Source: Chlorokybus atmophyticus
Taxonomy: Eukaryota; Streptophyta; Chlorokybophyceae; Chlorokybales; Chlorokybaceae
NCBI GenBank assembly: GCA_009103225.1
Contig: RHPI01000560.1
Location: 773,404-837,403 of the forward strand
Direction of reading: 5' to 3'
Length of the DNA stretch: 64,000 nucleotides
Shown here piece after piece: positions 1 through 12,463 of the stretch; the stretch's first letter is position 1, and every line of letters starts with the position of its first letter. The notes below the pieces were generated by a model. That model had not been told where the DNA came from, did no database searches, and saw only the letters and a program-made list of their open reading frames with translations. Position numbers and translations under genes: made by a program.

Positions 1-1156
1 CATGCATACGCATCTCACCTGCATCAGGTGTGTCATATGGGCAGGGAATGTCAGCATAATGACACCGTTGGCCCGTGCCTTCTCTAGGAGCTCAGGATTT
101 ATACGAGAGGAATGGCCGTCAAGCAACAAAAGAACAGGCCTGTCAGGGCTGGCGCCACCAGGTATGTGTTTCAAGAATTGCTTGAACCACTCAGCAAAAA
201 CAGGTCCAACGTCATGTATGCATTTTCCTGCATGCGCATGAAGGACCCATATGGGGCAGCCTGCACATAGTTCTCTTTGAAGCGTGACCCCTTCATGATG
301 TACATTGGAGGCATAAAGGTGCCAGCAGCGCTGACGCATGCCATTACGCCCATATGTTCTCGGTTGCCAGCTTGTTTGTAGTATGGGTTTTTGTACCCCT
401 TCTTGCATATCACTTTCACAATTCCTGTTATTCACAACATTGTTAGCAACTTGCAGATGGCCTCTAACAGCAACTTGTGTGCAAGTGTGAGCGCAGGTAC
501 ATACCAACATTGTCTGGCTCAAAGCCAGTCTCGTCTGCATTGAAGATGCGTGTGGGATCGTCGATGCCAAGCTCCTCCAGAGTCTTTGTGTACAGGTCAA
601 AGAAGCCCTCCACATTCTCCCTGGTGCACGCCTGCCACCTCCTTCAATCAAGACCCTCAGCTACTCTCGAGGCCAACTGGTGGCGTGTCATGAGCAATCG
701 CAACCACTTGTAGCCAGGCATGCCACTGGCACCAAACCTCTTCAGCCTCATCTTGGGGTCATCCTTCAGCATGCTGACTACCTGCTCACGCAACACCGAG
801 GTGAGTCCAGCAGCACACTACACACATCATACACACACAACAGTCATGCACATACAGGCCTATTGTTCACACTTGCACACACAACCTCAACAACCAAGTG
901 ACTTCACCTTCTGAAACAGGGCTGGGCGGGTAACACCAAAGTTGCTGTCCGCACACCATTTGATCCAAGTGACAAGCTCCTTCTCCTCCGCATCGCTCAT
1001 CACAGGTGGCCTCCCCATAGGCACTGAAAGCTGCAGCTTCTCGAGGCAATGCACATAGTCACAAAGGGTGGACTTGGCCACACCATGGGTGGCAGCAGAT
1101 ACCCTAAGGCCCATCCCAGCCTTCACATCATCAACAGCCACTGCCATCTTCAACAA
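1..1156 (-). pseudogene. pogo/Tigger-like DDE transposase, 3' end outside the window
   Basis: Cut-and-paste transposase of the Tc1/mariner superfamily. Reading on the minus strand, an N-terminal exon (1156-887) has a helix-turn-helix segment and a CENP-B-like DNA-binding part. After an intron starting near 886 an exon carries the first catalytic Asp in FNADETGF (about 519-543). A further exon (419 downwards) has the CVSAAG...MPPMYIMKG block and the second Asp in LLLLDGHSSR (about 100-125), followed by FPAHMTHLMQ. The third acidic residue would lie beyond base 1. A TGA interrupts the middle exon near 655 and a frame change near 205-215 separates the two catalytic blocks, so this copy is probably inactive. 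Terminal inverted repeats cannot be assessed because the element runs off the window. Family assignment rests on visible DDE_1 motifs; activity is an inference. Confidence 0.8.
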
Positions 1157-2267
1157 GAGACCCTAACCCCGTGCACCCCAGTTGACATATCGCATGCCCT
1201 TGCGCCTGGTGGTGCCTAGGCAGCTTCTGAGAGCAGCCTTACTGCACCCCCTGGCACGTTTGCCCAAGCAAGGGGCAGAGGGTGTGCTGCATGCTCTCTT
1301 GCTACCACACGTAGGAGTAGTCTCCTGCAATGCATAGCATTCAGAAATATAGCAGCCGTAGCACACAACATGTAGCGGACTTGTATGACAGCAAGCATGT
1401 CAACACCATCTCACCTCATCTTCTTGTGTGCATCCTGCTGTGCATTAACTGGCCTGCCCCTCTGGTGTGCCTCTCATGTGCACCATGAATGCACCCCTCC
1501 CTATTGCAACTAACAGACAACCCTTCTCTCAATACACAACACATCCCCCTCATCAGTGCACACCGCCACTGCCTCACCACCACACCAACTCAACCAACAC
1601 TTGCCCATACCCAACTTCAGTCTGCTGCTATCAACTGACTCACAAAACTGCCAATTTTTGCACTTGTACATTACCCGCCACAACTTTCAATGCCAAAGCT
1701 GTTAAGCAAACCCTCTTAGGGGTGTTAACTAGACAGCTCAGGCAGTCTACAGAGTTATCGAGCACCACCGTTGGCCAAGTACAACTCTATCCTTAAGGGT
1801 TCAAAGTCAAGTAAACCATGTTGCAACACTTAAAATTAAATACTTGACTGAGTGCCTTCGCGCCATTACTCAACCGATGATGGTGAAACCTAGTGGAGGC
1901 ATTGCATTGGCTCACAGCTACACGCCAGAACAACAACCACCTCATTTGGCCTTCAAATGCCGCAACTACAGCGTGGCAAATAGCCCTTAGCGCGCCCTGT
2001 CCGAAATTATGACACTGTCCGAACTAAGTCGATCTTACCCTAGATGGACGGTCGTGACGTTAACCTCCGCATTCCGTCTCCGTTGTCCTACGTTTTGTAA
2101 TCTGAAGGTCGACTTGGGTTTGCAGAAGGCTCGGATGAACACTACCAGCGTGTTCTTGGCTGCTTTGGTTTCTGTACGCACATTGCGTTGGGAGGGAGAC
2201 GACCTGGTCATTCAAGCCAAATGCATGGTGAGTAGTTGTATGTACCTCCTGTGTGATTGGGCATCGC
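1157..2267. other. no recognisable gene
   Basis: Upstream flank of the pogo-like gene. Only short open frames without known motifs are present. It contains a short C/A-rich stretch (about 1540-1600). Nothing else stands out. Confidence 0.5.
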
Positions 2268-2703
<436 letters not shown>

Positions 2704-4876
2704 CGTGCGTGGTCTTGCATGTCCGAAAGGTGAAAAAAGCGCTTCTGCACACACGCCTCGCCTTCTCAAGATACATACGTGGATACAGCTCCTCGGCACA
2801 GGTGCTCATTGGCATAATGTGCTGCGGACTCAGCATTCACTATGTGTTCTCCCTGCAGCACTGCCATGTCGAGAAGGTGCTTGAATATTCCTCCCTAGCC
2901 GTCGTGCTCTCCTTTACCGTGCTGAGGGCAAGGATAATGCCACTCCAGCTTTATATGACAATAAGCCGCAGGGTTGTCCGCATTCAATAGCCGATGCAAA
3001 GGTCGCGGGAACAGGCACTCCAAACTTTGCTATCTGTCCAAATTGTTTTGCGCAATTAAATTGTACGCTGCTGTTATCACTCCAACTGACGATTTTGTGT
3101 ACAGCAATGTCCCTGCGCCGATACCCCCCCAGGAGTCTTCTGATGCAATCATGCACTATGAAGCTGTCTTTGATGGTGTCATCCGCTATGAAGAAGTGCA
3201 CCTGCGTGAATTACGGTTGAATTACCGTAACTCGGTAACCTAGTTAGCGGGCAAGTCAGCTATGATAGGTGTATATACACATGCTGCTTTGCCTCTTTCA
3301 TGCGCACAGGCTCCTCATCTGTAGACTCGATGCCATCAACCTCAATTTGCGCGTGACGATGCACTATCATGGCATAGATCACTACAGGTGCGGATTAAAA
3401 GTGCTGCTGCATCAGCTCGTTGTTTTGTCAAATGGTATAGTTTTCCAAACAGTCACTAATCATGACAATGGTGCCGCGATTGAACGTCTGTAAGCACTGT
3501 TGTTGCTGAGATGCTTGCCACGAACCTAGAAACGCGTGCCAGCGAAAGTCCTCTAGCATAGGTCGGTATCGCACGCGGACTACCGAGTAAGTAAGCGACT
3601 GCTTGGCAAAGTCCACGCGTTCGTACCCTTTGACAGAACCATCAGCAGCACGCCCTGTCTGCTTTTGCTTTTCATCAAAGGACGGACATAGTTGCGTAGT
3701 GACGTCTCGCAGATCTAAAGGACAATTTGAAAAAAGCTTGTCCCAACCACAACGATTGCATTCTCCTTTCACACATCGCTTTGTATGGTAATCTTCACCA
3801 GGTTCCTTTGGGCACATGATAGAGTTGACAGCGTCTGTTAGATGGCTCGAAAACCCTTCGCAAGCCAATGAACACCTGCTGTACATTAGATGATCATAAG
3901 GACTGTTGCAGCCGCAAGTTTTCTGAACCTGTTAAATAGGGTGTCAGCAGGCAGTCGGTTTGTAAGATCTTGGAGGTTGAGTAACTGCTAGCTTGCTTAC
4001 CTTACAGTAATTACAAGCACAATGACAACTATCGGTATGCCGCAGGCGCAGAAAACTGGTAAGGGCGTCCCACATCTCCTTGTTTTTTGTGTGTGCTGAA
4101 CAAACACATACATGCCGAACGTCTCGTCCTCCAATATAGTAGGGTTTCAGCTTTTCAAATGACCGCTGCTGTACTTGAACTTCCGGGTGCTGCTCTTTGA
4201 ACTTCAGAAACAGCTCTGTGTGCGTGGTGCCTTCCAGATTTCTTTTAGAAATTCTTATATTGCGCAGCCTCTTGTTAGTGAATTCATCTCGAGCGTGAAC
4301 TTGATCGCGTTTGGATGCAGACTCTTTAATGTTCTCATGCCAAAACTGTTGAATCAAATTCCGTACGGCAACACGCAAGCTGTCTTTGCGTTTCCTACGC
4401 AGCTTCAGGCTCCAGTCATTCCCAATGGATGTCAGCTGATAGAACCGATGACGTTTGATTTTGAGAAGTGCAGCGACCTTCTGCGTGACACGTGCATCGT
4501 TCAAGACTTTCAGCAACACACTGCTATTGGTTTTAACGAGCACGGCTCGTGCATGACGATGAGCTTCTCTTCTTGCTGCCTTGACTTCTTGATAAGCATT
4601 TCTATACATTTTGGCAACGATGCGAAGGGCTGGGGCATTGCCAATAGTCTGAAGGTCTTCATCGTGTTGGATAGCAGCTTGCAGCAACGGTTGCTTAGTC
4701 AAAATATCTTTAAGTACCAATGATGTTGCCGCGGTTGAATTGCCACAGACTCTGACAATGTTCTTGGCTAAGCCGCTTGATATACGACCAACAGTCCACC
4801 TGAAGGCAAGAGACTGAAGTGAGTTCTCTAAGGGCTTACGATGGTGAGATTGTAGAGGTCTACCATAACACAACAA
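2704..4876 (-). pseudogene. transposase-like gene, multi-exon, decayed
   Basis: On the minus strand three blocks follow one another. The first (4876-3944, 310 aa) is basic, with a KLRRKRKD stretch and then QRSFEKLKPYYIGGRD followed by a Cys/His cluster (CVCSAH and CHCACNYC). The second (3886-3428) has spaced cysteines (CVKGECNRCG) and an FRWHAFLGSW segment. The third (3201-2914) has WSDNSSVQFNC, which resembles the WSDGxxxQFK block around a catalytic Asp in DDE-type transposases. The arrangement matches a widespread but uncharacterised transposon protein family of algae and invertebrates, recognised here from memory only. The reading frame at the 5' end runs straight into the hairpin satellite, so the true start is missing or the gene is truncated there. 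The 3' end continues towards the poly-G tract without a clear terminus. Confidence 0.55.
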
Positions 4877-5019
4877 TAAAGTTAGTAGACCTCTAAGATC
4901 TCAGGCACCGAAAGGCGAAGTTGTCGCCCTGAGATTTTGGAGGTCCAGTAACACACAACGAGTGAGGTTAATGGACCTCTAAGATCTCAGGCATCAAGGA
5001 ATTGACGACCTGAGATCTT
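4850..5019. repeat. hairpin satellite, left part of split array
   Basis: Two units of an ~82-bp tandem repeat, each with a core similar to ACACAACGAGTGAGGTTAAT flanked by inverted arms (CCTGAGATCT... and ...AGATCTCAGG), so that each unit can fold into a hairpin. The array continues at 12464 after the inserted LINE. Confidence 0.8.
5006..5019. repeat. target-site duplication of the LINE, left copy
   Basis: CGACCTGAGATCTT, 14 bp, identical to 12464-12477. It directly abuts the T-run that is the LINE's poly-A tail, as expected for target-primed reverse transcription. Confidence 0.85.
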
Positions 5020-5220
5020 TTTTTTTTTTTTTTTTTTTTTTTTCGTGAACAAAAGTATATTAATAAAGCACGTGAGTTCATAGCATACACAACTACCTGC
5101 AGGCGTCCTACAGGCACGCCTGCAGCTAAAGAGAGGATAACAGTACAGCACAGCAAGAAAGCGCAGCTGGGCTAAGCACTAGTCACGACAGACACTTGAG
5201 AGAGAACCATGGACTACACC

Positions 5221-8200
5221 CTAAGCCGAGACCAGTAGAGACCAGCCCTTCCACACCACCGTCGGTCGGGGGAGAGGGGCAACAAACGAGCAGAAAACAG
5301 AGTTGCTTCCCCAAGAGTCCTGGAAGAGAGACAAAGCGGTAGCGCGGGCATCATCCTTGAGCGGGGTCGTGCAAACCTGAAGCCATTCCTCCCGAGCACG
5401 TAGCTCCAGAGACTGCTGCAACTGCACTCGAAGGACGCTGAGAGGGGGGGAAGAGCTGTCATAGCGGTGGGTGCAGCGGTGGCGCCACAAAGCCCACAGT
5501 ACAAGCGGGCGAGCGGCTGCCCATACCCTGTGCAGGGCAGCAGGAGAAAGTCGTGTGCCAACTCCAAACAGTAGCGAGGGGGTGGTGATGTCAAGAACTC
5601 CCCCCAGCCTCAAGAACAAAGCAGCCAGCCATCCCCAGACCGCCTGCGCCGCTGGGCACTGCACAAAAATGTGCAGGATAGTCTCAACACCAGTGTCCCC
5701 ACAGGTGAGGCAGGAGGGGTCCGCTCCAATATGTTGAAGACGTTCCCCCGCAAAGACTGCTCCTTGTGCGATGAGCCAGAGGAGAGATCGCTGTTTGCCT
5801 ACAGCAGGAGCCTTCCTAATCACCTGCCATATCCACCGCCACTGGAGGTCAGGCTGAAGAAGCCTCCAGTATCGGGGGCCAGGCACAAGCTGAAGTCTAG
5901 GCATGCTCAGGGTCGAGTAGCCAAGACGCGAAGAGTAGTTCCACATAGAAGACACCCCCGAGAAAGAAGAGGTGGAAGGCCATGAGCAAGCACCCGGATC
6001 GCAGTGAAGATCAGAGAGAGGAGCCCGCCCCACCACCAGCCAGCCAGTGTGGCGGACTGGAACAGGAAGGGCAAGCCAGGCGGGGGAGAAGGCCGCTGGT
6101 GCCCTGGCCCAGCGGGAGGGAGGAGGGAGAACTCTAACACGGCGAAGAGAGGAGAGGGGAAGGACTCTGCCTTCTTCACCTAAGCACAGTTCACCGGACT
6201 CCGCCCCTTTCAAGCGAAAGAGAGTGCCTTGACACTGAGAGGAAGTGCAGCTGGAGACCAGAAGCACCGCCTGGATGCTCCCGTCAGCCTCAACACAAGC
6301 CCACCATTCCTCCGGCTTGGGGAGTTGTGGACCCGCATCTAGCAGAGCACGCCAAGCGAGGGGAATAGCTGCCCACAACAGGGAAAGACGTTGCTGAGTG
6401 GCAACTGGAACCCAGTAGCTAAGTTCAGCAGCGGTGTATGGCCGGAGAAGAATGTCATCCCACAGGTCCTAGATCCTGTGAAACTCCGCTGACGCCCACG
6501 GCTTGAGCTGGCGCCTGGACGGACCCATCCCCAGAACTCTCCCATCGGCAGAGCGTATCAGGGGGTTGAAAAACAGAGGCTGTCTCAGCACCTCATCATA
6601 GCAAAAGGGAGGGGTGAGCACAGGCGGAGACACTTTCTGCCAGGCCCGAAGTATGTACTGCCAATGTCGGGCCACCTGGTTGTGCACCTTCAACCCTGAG
6701 GAGAGGAGTGCAGCTGCAGGGGGCATCCACCGTGTGCCCGGGTCCTGTGGATCTGTTACCCAAGCCTCCAGCTGGCGGAAGCCAAGCGCTTTCCAGGGCG
6801 CCCAGGTAGGATCCAGTAACCTGGCCGCCCACTTGGCAAGAAGTGCCTGAGTCTGCAGCTGCGGGTCCAAGATACCGAGCCCACCTTCTGCTGTCGGCAG
6901 GCACGCCACCTCCCACCTAACTCTGCCCCGGGCTGGTGACACTGAGGAATCCTGGTTTGTGCGCCAGAGGAAGGCTGTGCAATCCTTCCTCAGCCTGCGC
7001 AAGTCCTCTGTCGAGGGCGAGGCGACTGCCGCAACATACCATAGGCATGACAGGATAGCCAGGTTGGTGACCAAGGCACGGCCCATCAAGGAGAGGTAGT
7101 GCCCGGACCAGGTGTTAATACGCTGCTGCACCTTGGCCTGGACTGCTGAGAATAGCTGAGACTGCTGCAATGAAACCCCTACCGGAATCCCAAGCAGCGT
7201 GGCAGAGGCGCCATCAGTAAGCCAACGCACCCCCCAATCCGGGGGTGAGGAAAACCTGGCTGTGCCAAGAAGAATGCCAACCGATTTGGTGAGGCTCAAG
7301 GAGGAGTCCGATGCCAAGCAGTATGTCGCCATCACCGAAGAGAACGCAGCATACGCACTGGCAGTGCAACGGAGCAGCACAACGGTGTCGTCGGCAAAGG
7401 CAAAATAGCGGATGTCTTCCTCCTCGCCATGCTGACCTGGAGAAGAGGGAAGAAGGAGGCCATTGCAATCCGGGTGAGCCTTGAGCATGTACCCCAAGGC
7501 TTCTGTGGCAAGAACAAACAAGGCTGGGGCCATTGGGCAACCTTGCCTGACACTCCGCTGAAGGGGAAATTCATCAGACTGAAAGCCATTTACGAGCACA
7601 GAACTTCTCCCTCCCCCGTTGAGCGTGCGAACCCAGCTGCAGAAAGTGGAGCCAAATCCCAAGGCCCTCATCACCGACTCAAGGAACCCCCAGTCAAGTC
7701 TATTAAAGGCCTTCTCAAAGTCCAACAGCAAGAGCGCTGCTGACTGCTCAGAGACCTCCGCGTAATGTATAGCATCCAACGCGGTGAGGATGTTGTCAAG
7801 TATGTAGCGGTGCTTGACAAAACCTGTCTGCTCAGGTGCCAAAGCTTCAGGAAGTATTGGAAAAAGCCGAGCTGCTAAGGCCTTGGCGAGAATCTTGTAG
7901 TGCAAAGGCAGAAGTGTGATGGGCCGCCAATTGCGCAGATCCCCCAATTCCCCCTTCTTATGAAGCAAGACTATCAGGCCTTGGCGTTGCGTGTCTCCCA
8001 TGCAGCCTCCTTGTAGTATGTCCTGGCAGTACTGCGTATAGTCGACACCAAGGACTGGCCACATGTGCTGCCAAAAGCACGCCGTGAAGCCATCAGCACC
8101 TGGGCTTTTGTGCGGAGCCATGGAGCTGAGCGCAGAACGCAACTCCCCTTCCAACATTGGCGCGTCCAGCTCCACCGCCTGGTCCGGCGTCACCACAACC

Positions 8201-9569
8201 GGGATATGGCTAAGACACGCTGCGAGGGCTTCCTGTTTGGCTGCCACGTCGGTGGGTGTGGAAGAGAAGAGAGAAAAGTAGTACTCCTTGACAGCATACA
8301 TGAGATCCTGTTGAGAGGAGAGAGGAGGGGTGTGAGGAAGAAGAGAGTGGCTGAGAGCACTGAGAGGCGCAGCCTGCCGGTCAGCCCGCCCTTTGGCAAA
8401 AAAAGACTTGCTCATTCGTTCCCCTTCAAGACGCCATTGGCTGCTGAACCGAATGAAGCTGCCTGCCAGTGAATTCGCTTCCACCTGAGACAGTTGCTCG
8501 CGAAGGCGGGCACACTCCTCCAGCTGATCCTGAGAAGAAGGGAGGTGTACCAATGCTGTCTCCGCGGCAGCCAGCAACATTCTCAAGGCTTTCTCGTCAC
8601 GCTGCCATTGAGCTTTTCTCCTAGCAGTGTGAGCTTTTGCAAGAACAGCAAGCTGTCCCAACCCATCCTCAAACCACCCCACCGTAGGCAAGCCAGCAGG
8701 CTTGGAGGACTGTCGATGCTCCCACAGCTGCTCAGCATCACCACAGAAGAGGGGGTCCTTGAGTAGTGAGGGATCGAACTTCCAGCAGCCCGGGCCTCGG
8801 GGAACAGACGCACTGGAAAGAAGGGAGAGAGCTACTGGAAAGTGATCTGAAAGCACCTCATCCTGTCGAACGGCAACCTCTTGAGCCGGCTCACGTAGTG
8901 CACCACTAACATAAAACCTGTCCAGGCGCGCTGCTCGCCAGGTGTCATCAACCCGACGGTTACTCCATGTGTAAACCTTGGAGTCTGGGTGGAGCACTCT
9001 AAAGATGTCCTCCATCTCCCAACGCCCAAGCAAAGGAGAAAGAGAGCATGCAGAGTGGGTGTCCGTAGTACCAGGGTGTGACCTGTCCCAACCCGTATCC
9101 TCAACGAAATTCCAATCACCCCCCATCACGCACCAATCCGCTGCCGGCAGAGAGGTTGCTAACTGGTCGAAGAAGGTATTGCGCTCTATGACTGTATTGG
9201 GAGCGTACACTGACACCAGCAAAAGAATCCCCGCATCCCACCTGATGCGTGCCCAGCAGCAGCGAGAAGAGATGGCCTCACCAGTGTCCAGCAGCAGCGG
9301 AGACATGCTCTGAGGAAGTAGCAACGCCACCCCACCTCTACTTTCCACCGACGAGGACCACACCGAAGCCCCCTTCCAAAACCTCCGGAGCCATGCTGCT
9401 TCTGCAGACTCGTCAAGCTTGGTTCTTGGAGAAAAAGAACAGTGCGAGCTCCACCAGACCAGGAGCGAACGCGCTGAAGTAAAAGGGAGCGCTTGTTGTT
9501 TCCTAGATATGTGGACGGCCCCCCTAGGCCCCGCACATTCCAGGAACACAGTCTCAGAAGATCAGACAT
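5221..9569 (-). pseudogene. LINE ORF2: endonuclease-reverse transcriptase
   Basis: Multidomain enzyme that nicks target DNA and copies the element RNA at the nick. It starts with LCSWNVRGLGG (endonuclease motif). The frame then shifts near 9421-9428, where one base appears to be missing, and continues as YAPN, GGDWNFVED and SDHFPVAL (rest of the AP-like endonuclease). The reverse transcriptase follows with GFVKHRYILDN, LLLDFEKAFNRLDW and the catalytic FADD (YFAFADDTVVLL). An in-frame TAG at 6469-6471 separates this from the last ~415 codons, which continue in the same frame and contain the zf-RVT-type segment (CLTCGDTGVETILHIFVQCP). The reading frame ends at TAG 5221-5223. The start ATG (9569) overlaps the ORF1 stop in ATGTCTGA. 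No RNase H domain was seen. Confidence 0.88.
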
Positions 9570-12303
9570 GGAGGCGGGGTGAGTCCGGCTGTGCCAGGCC
9601 AAACAACTCCTGCAATGTGATAGGAACTGCCTCGCCTGCCGACCACTGCAAGGCATCCACCAGCGAGGTGTCCGCTTGTGCTGGAAGTGGAAGCAGCTGA
9701 CGGGCATTGCTCCGTAGATGAAGTAAAGCCTGCGTGGTGAGAGGTCCTAGCAAGGCCGAAAGCCCCCCCGACATGGTGAAAAGCTTCCGCACATTAGCCC
9801 AATGCACCGGGCTCCCCCCCGCAGATGCAAAGGGAGCCTCCGAGGTTACCACCCACACCAAGCCTTTGTACACTCCTTTCTCCTGCAAGTACAAAGAGAG
9901 GGAACTAGAAGCCGCCTCCCACTCCTCCCACTCCGCGGAGTCTGGAAGCTGCAGCACGGCAGCAGCAAGAGAGCACAGCATGTGCTCCGGGCCTGGATCC
10001 TCTGTGCTGGGTAAAGCGAAGGGGAAGTCCGAGCGCGGGGGACACCTGCCCATCCCCAACCACCAATCCCCCTCACGACAACGCAGCACCAGCATGGCGC
10101 AGCCCGGAGAGGGCTGTGCAGCTGGTGAAGCCTTCACAGGAGAGCGAAACATCACCTTTGCTAGCGGCTGCGACACCGGCGACATCGGGGTCGAAGGGGG
10201 GATGCTGGAGCCGGCTTCCAGCGCTCGCGCTTCCGGAAAAAGGCGCTTGCTGATGTGCAAGCGAGGTGGCGGAAAAGATGAGGCACCCAAGTCCGGAGGG
10301 GGGGATGGTGTGTGCAGCTTCCTCGCTCGCCAGTCCTGCAGCGCCTCGACGAATAGACGTCCCAGAGAAGCGGAGCGACCAGCCGACCTGTCTCTCAAGT
10401 GCTCCTCCCACTCCGCCAACTGGACCCAACGGTGAGAGCCCATCACCTCGGGGGGTGGCGGGAACTGTGCCGCTGAAGTGAGAAGAGGTAGTAAATAAAG
10501 CTTGCCTTTGCGCTTGCCCGGGCCAAACACCAGCTGCATGTTCGCCAGCGCAAAGGAAAGTTCCATGTCCTCTAGCTCCGTGTTGAGAGGAAACCCAACC
10601 TCCGCTAGGCTCTCCCGCACTGCAGCTCTCAACCATGCCGACGGGGAGGAGGGCTTCCCCGCGGGGGGCGTGAGGCGAGAAACGCGAATGCCGGAGGTTT
10701 GCCCGACATCAGACAGTAGCACCTTCACCTCCTCGGGCTTGCCAAGCAGCTGTGTGCCAACAAGGGGGGCGATGAAAAGCGTGTCGAAGTCTGCGTCACC
10801 TATCTCCAGACCAGCCTCCTCAAGGGCTGGAGCAACCCACTCGCTGAGCTTGGGCGTGGGGTCATCAAGAGCAGCCAGCGCTGCGAGGGGAAGAGACGCT
10901 GCAGGCTGGACAGCTGCGCGCTCCTCTTCCTCCATCATATCAAACCACGTCTGATGTGGAGAAGGAGCCGTGGTCGGGGCTGGAGGGAGCAGCCAGCGGG
11001 TAAGAGAATGTTGGGAAGACGGGGCTGGTGGTTGCTTCAAGAGAGCGCCCTTGCTTTTCGCCTTGCCGGCTGGCACCGTTTGCCATTCTCCGGAAGGGGG
11101 ATGAGCAGATCTGGTGGCTGCTGGTAGGGGGTCCGCCGGCGCATGAGAGAGAGGGCCAGGAGCGTGCTGGCGAGATGAGGGACCAGCGCCTCTTAGAGGA
11201 GCAGACGTTGCTGCAGCGGGGATGGTGCCAGGAACAGGCGCAGCAACAACTCGAACAGCACCCTCACTCCTGCTGGCTGTGTTGCGGGGGCAACGGGCTC
11301 GAGTGTGGCCAGGCTGCGCGCACAGGTGACACACAGCTGGAGAGGAAGAGGTGATGACATCCACCGTATAAGTCAGCCATTGCTCACCACTCTTCATCCG
11401 GAAGGAAAGCTTCGATGGGAGGACCACACCGTGGCGAGGGAGAAAGCGATAGCGCGTCGTTGCAGTCTCAAACGGAGGAGAGGAGCCGGTTTGCTGGTTT
11501 GGAATAGCCGGACCCAAGACTCCAAAGCGTTGAATGACCGCACGGGCGAAGGGGAGAAGCTCCGGACGCATACCAAGGAAGGAGACCCACGAGCGCGAAG
11601 CGGTTGCATCGTCCCACCGTAGCACTCGAACACGGCGACCACTGCTGAGGGAGAGCAGGTGCTGTTGTGCCTTAGCATAGATCTGCTCAGCCCCTGCAGC
11701 AGAATGGAAAAGGCACTGAAATTCTCCGGGGGAGGAGGGAATGGGAAACACCGATGATAATAAGCTACCCCCGAAGTCATCCGCACATACAGACTGCAAC
11801 CAAGCAAGCCGCACACTGTTGGCAGAGGATAGAGAGGGGGTAAACTCAAACACAAACACTAATGCTCGTGCACGCAAGGTCTGCTGCCAGAGGTCAAAAG
11901 CATCCGTGGGGACAGTGAACTGGAAGGTAGAAGCATCCTCCGTGGGAGGGGGAGAAAGAAGCAAGTATGGCGTACAAGCATCAACAACAGCAGAGAGACA
12001 CTCAGCTGTGGGTATGGGGCCCCCGGTGGGAGCCCCTGCAGGCGTGGGAGTGGAGCCCGGACGAAGGTGAGGCACGGGATGCCTTCGATCTCCTGTCGTC
12101 CAGGCCAGGCCAGCGGCTGTAGGGGGAGCCGCGGCCTGGTGAGAGAGGGCATTTCGTGAAGGCGGAGCCTCCGGGAGTGGGGGCAAGGAGCTGGTTCTCG
12201 GGGAAAGGGTGTCGTCCATCGCCTCCCCCGAAATCTCCAGCCGATCGCCCTGGTCCATGGCCTGGTCAACGGCCATAAGCTGGCTCGTTGACTGCGCCGC
12301 CAT
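9562..12303 (-). CDS. LINE ORF1: RNA-binding protein with CCHC knuckle
   Basis: Intact 913-aa frame. ORF1 proteins of L1-like elements coat the element RNA into a ribonucleoprotein. Visible parts: Ser/Pro/Ala-rich N-terminus (residues 1-110), a region of about 110-320 that may be the RNA-binding fold, a CCHC zinc knuckle CHLCAQPGHTRARC (325-338), a long Pro/Ala-rich linker, and a C-terminal half (about 520-913) without a motif I recognise. At 913 aa it is long for an ORF1 protein. The start was chosen because it is the first ATG after the GC-rich leader. The stop codon overlaps the ORF2 start, suggesting coupled reinitiation. Confidence 0.85.
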   Translation of the reverse strand: MAAQSTSQLMAVDQAMDQGDRLEISGEAMDDTLSPRTSSLPPLPEAPPSRNALSHQAAAPPTAAGLAWTTGDRRHPVPHLRPGSTPTPAGAPTGGPIPTAECLSAVVDACTPYLLLSPPPTEDASTFQFTVPTDAFDLWQQTLRARALVFVFEFTPSLSSANSVRLAWLQSVCADDFGGSLLSSVFPIPSSPGEFQCLFHSAAGAEQIYAKAQQHLLSLSSGRRVRVLRWDDATASRSWVSFLGMRPELLPFARAVIQRFGVLGPAIPNQQTGSSPPFETATTRYRFLPRHGVVLPSKLSFRMKSGEQWLTYTVDVITSSSPAVCHLCAQPGHTRARCPRNTASRSEGAVRVVAAPVPGTIPAAATSAPLRGAGPSSRQHAPGPLSHAPADPLPAATRSAHPPSGEWQTVPAGKAKSKGALLKQPPAPSSQHSLTRWLLPPAPTTAPSPHQTWFDMMEEEERAAVQPAASLPLAALAALDDPTPKLSEWVAPALEEAGLEIGDADFDTLFIAPLVGTQLLGKPEEVKVLLSDVGQTSGIRVSRLTPPAGKPSSPSAWLRAAVRESLAEVGFPLNTELEDMELSFALANMQLVFGPGKRKGKLYLLPLLTSAAQFPPPPEVMGSHRWVQLAEWEEHLRDRSAGRSASLGRLFVEALQDWRARKLHTPSPPPDLGASSFPPPRLHISKRLFPEARALEAGSSIPPSTPMSPVSQPLAKVMFRSPVKASPAAQPSPGCAMLVLRCREGDWWLGMGRCPPRSDFPFALPSTEDPGPEHMLCSLAAAVLQLPDSAEWEEWEAASSSLSLYLQEKGVYKGLVWVVTSEAPFASAGGSPVHWANVRKLFTMSGGLSALLGPLTTQALLHLRSNARQLLPLPAQADTSLVDALQWSAGEAVPITLQELFGLAQPDSPRLHV

Positions 12304-12463
12304 GATAATACCAAAAACAAATGTGCCATGAGTCCCCAGCGCGGAGGGGAGGCCAACTCAGGGGCGGAGCCCCATCCTTAACCACCCCCCCTGCAATCCC
12401 ACCACCGCCAACCCTCCCCCCCAAGCTTGCCGCCGCCGCCGCCGCCTAGGGTTTCCAGCCGTT
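12304..12463 (-). promoter_or_regulatory. LINE 5' untranslated leader (probable internal promoter)
   Basis: 160 bp between the 5' duplication and the ORF1 ATG, GC-rich, with a run of CCG/CGG triplets at 12429-12447. LINEs carry their promoter inside this region; that function is inferred from position only. Confidence 0.5.

Larger units (their letters stand above)
5020..12463 (-). mobile_element. L1-like non-LTR retrotransposon (LINE), nearly full length
   Basis: A 7.4-kb element in minus orientation. From its 5' end (12463) it has a GC-rich leader with a CGG-type triplet run (12429-12447), ORF1 with a CCHC zinc knuckle (12303-9562), ORF2 with an AP-like endonuclease, reverse transcriptase and a C-terminal zinc-binding domain (9569-5221), a short 3' UTR, and a poly-A tail seen as the T-run starting at 5018-5020 and ending about 5043. 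Flanking 14-bp duplications mark the boundaries exactly. It is inserted in the middle of the hairpin satellite. ORF2 carries one frameshift and one in-frame TAG, so this copy is probably not autonomous although it looks young (long tail, perfect duplication). Confidence 0.9.

Noticed and set aside
9734-10435. 233-aa plus-strand frame
   Set aside because: Antisense shadow of LINE ORF1, which has the zinc knuckle and an intact 913-codon frame.
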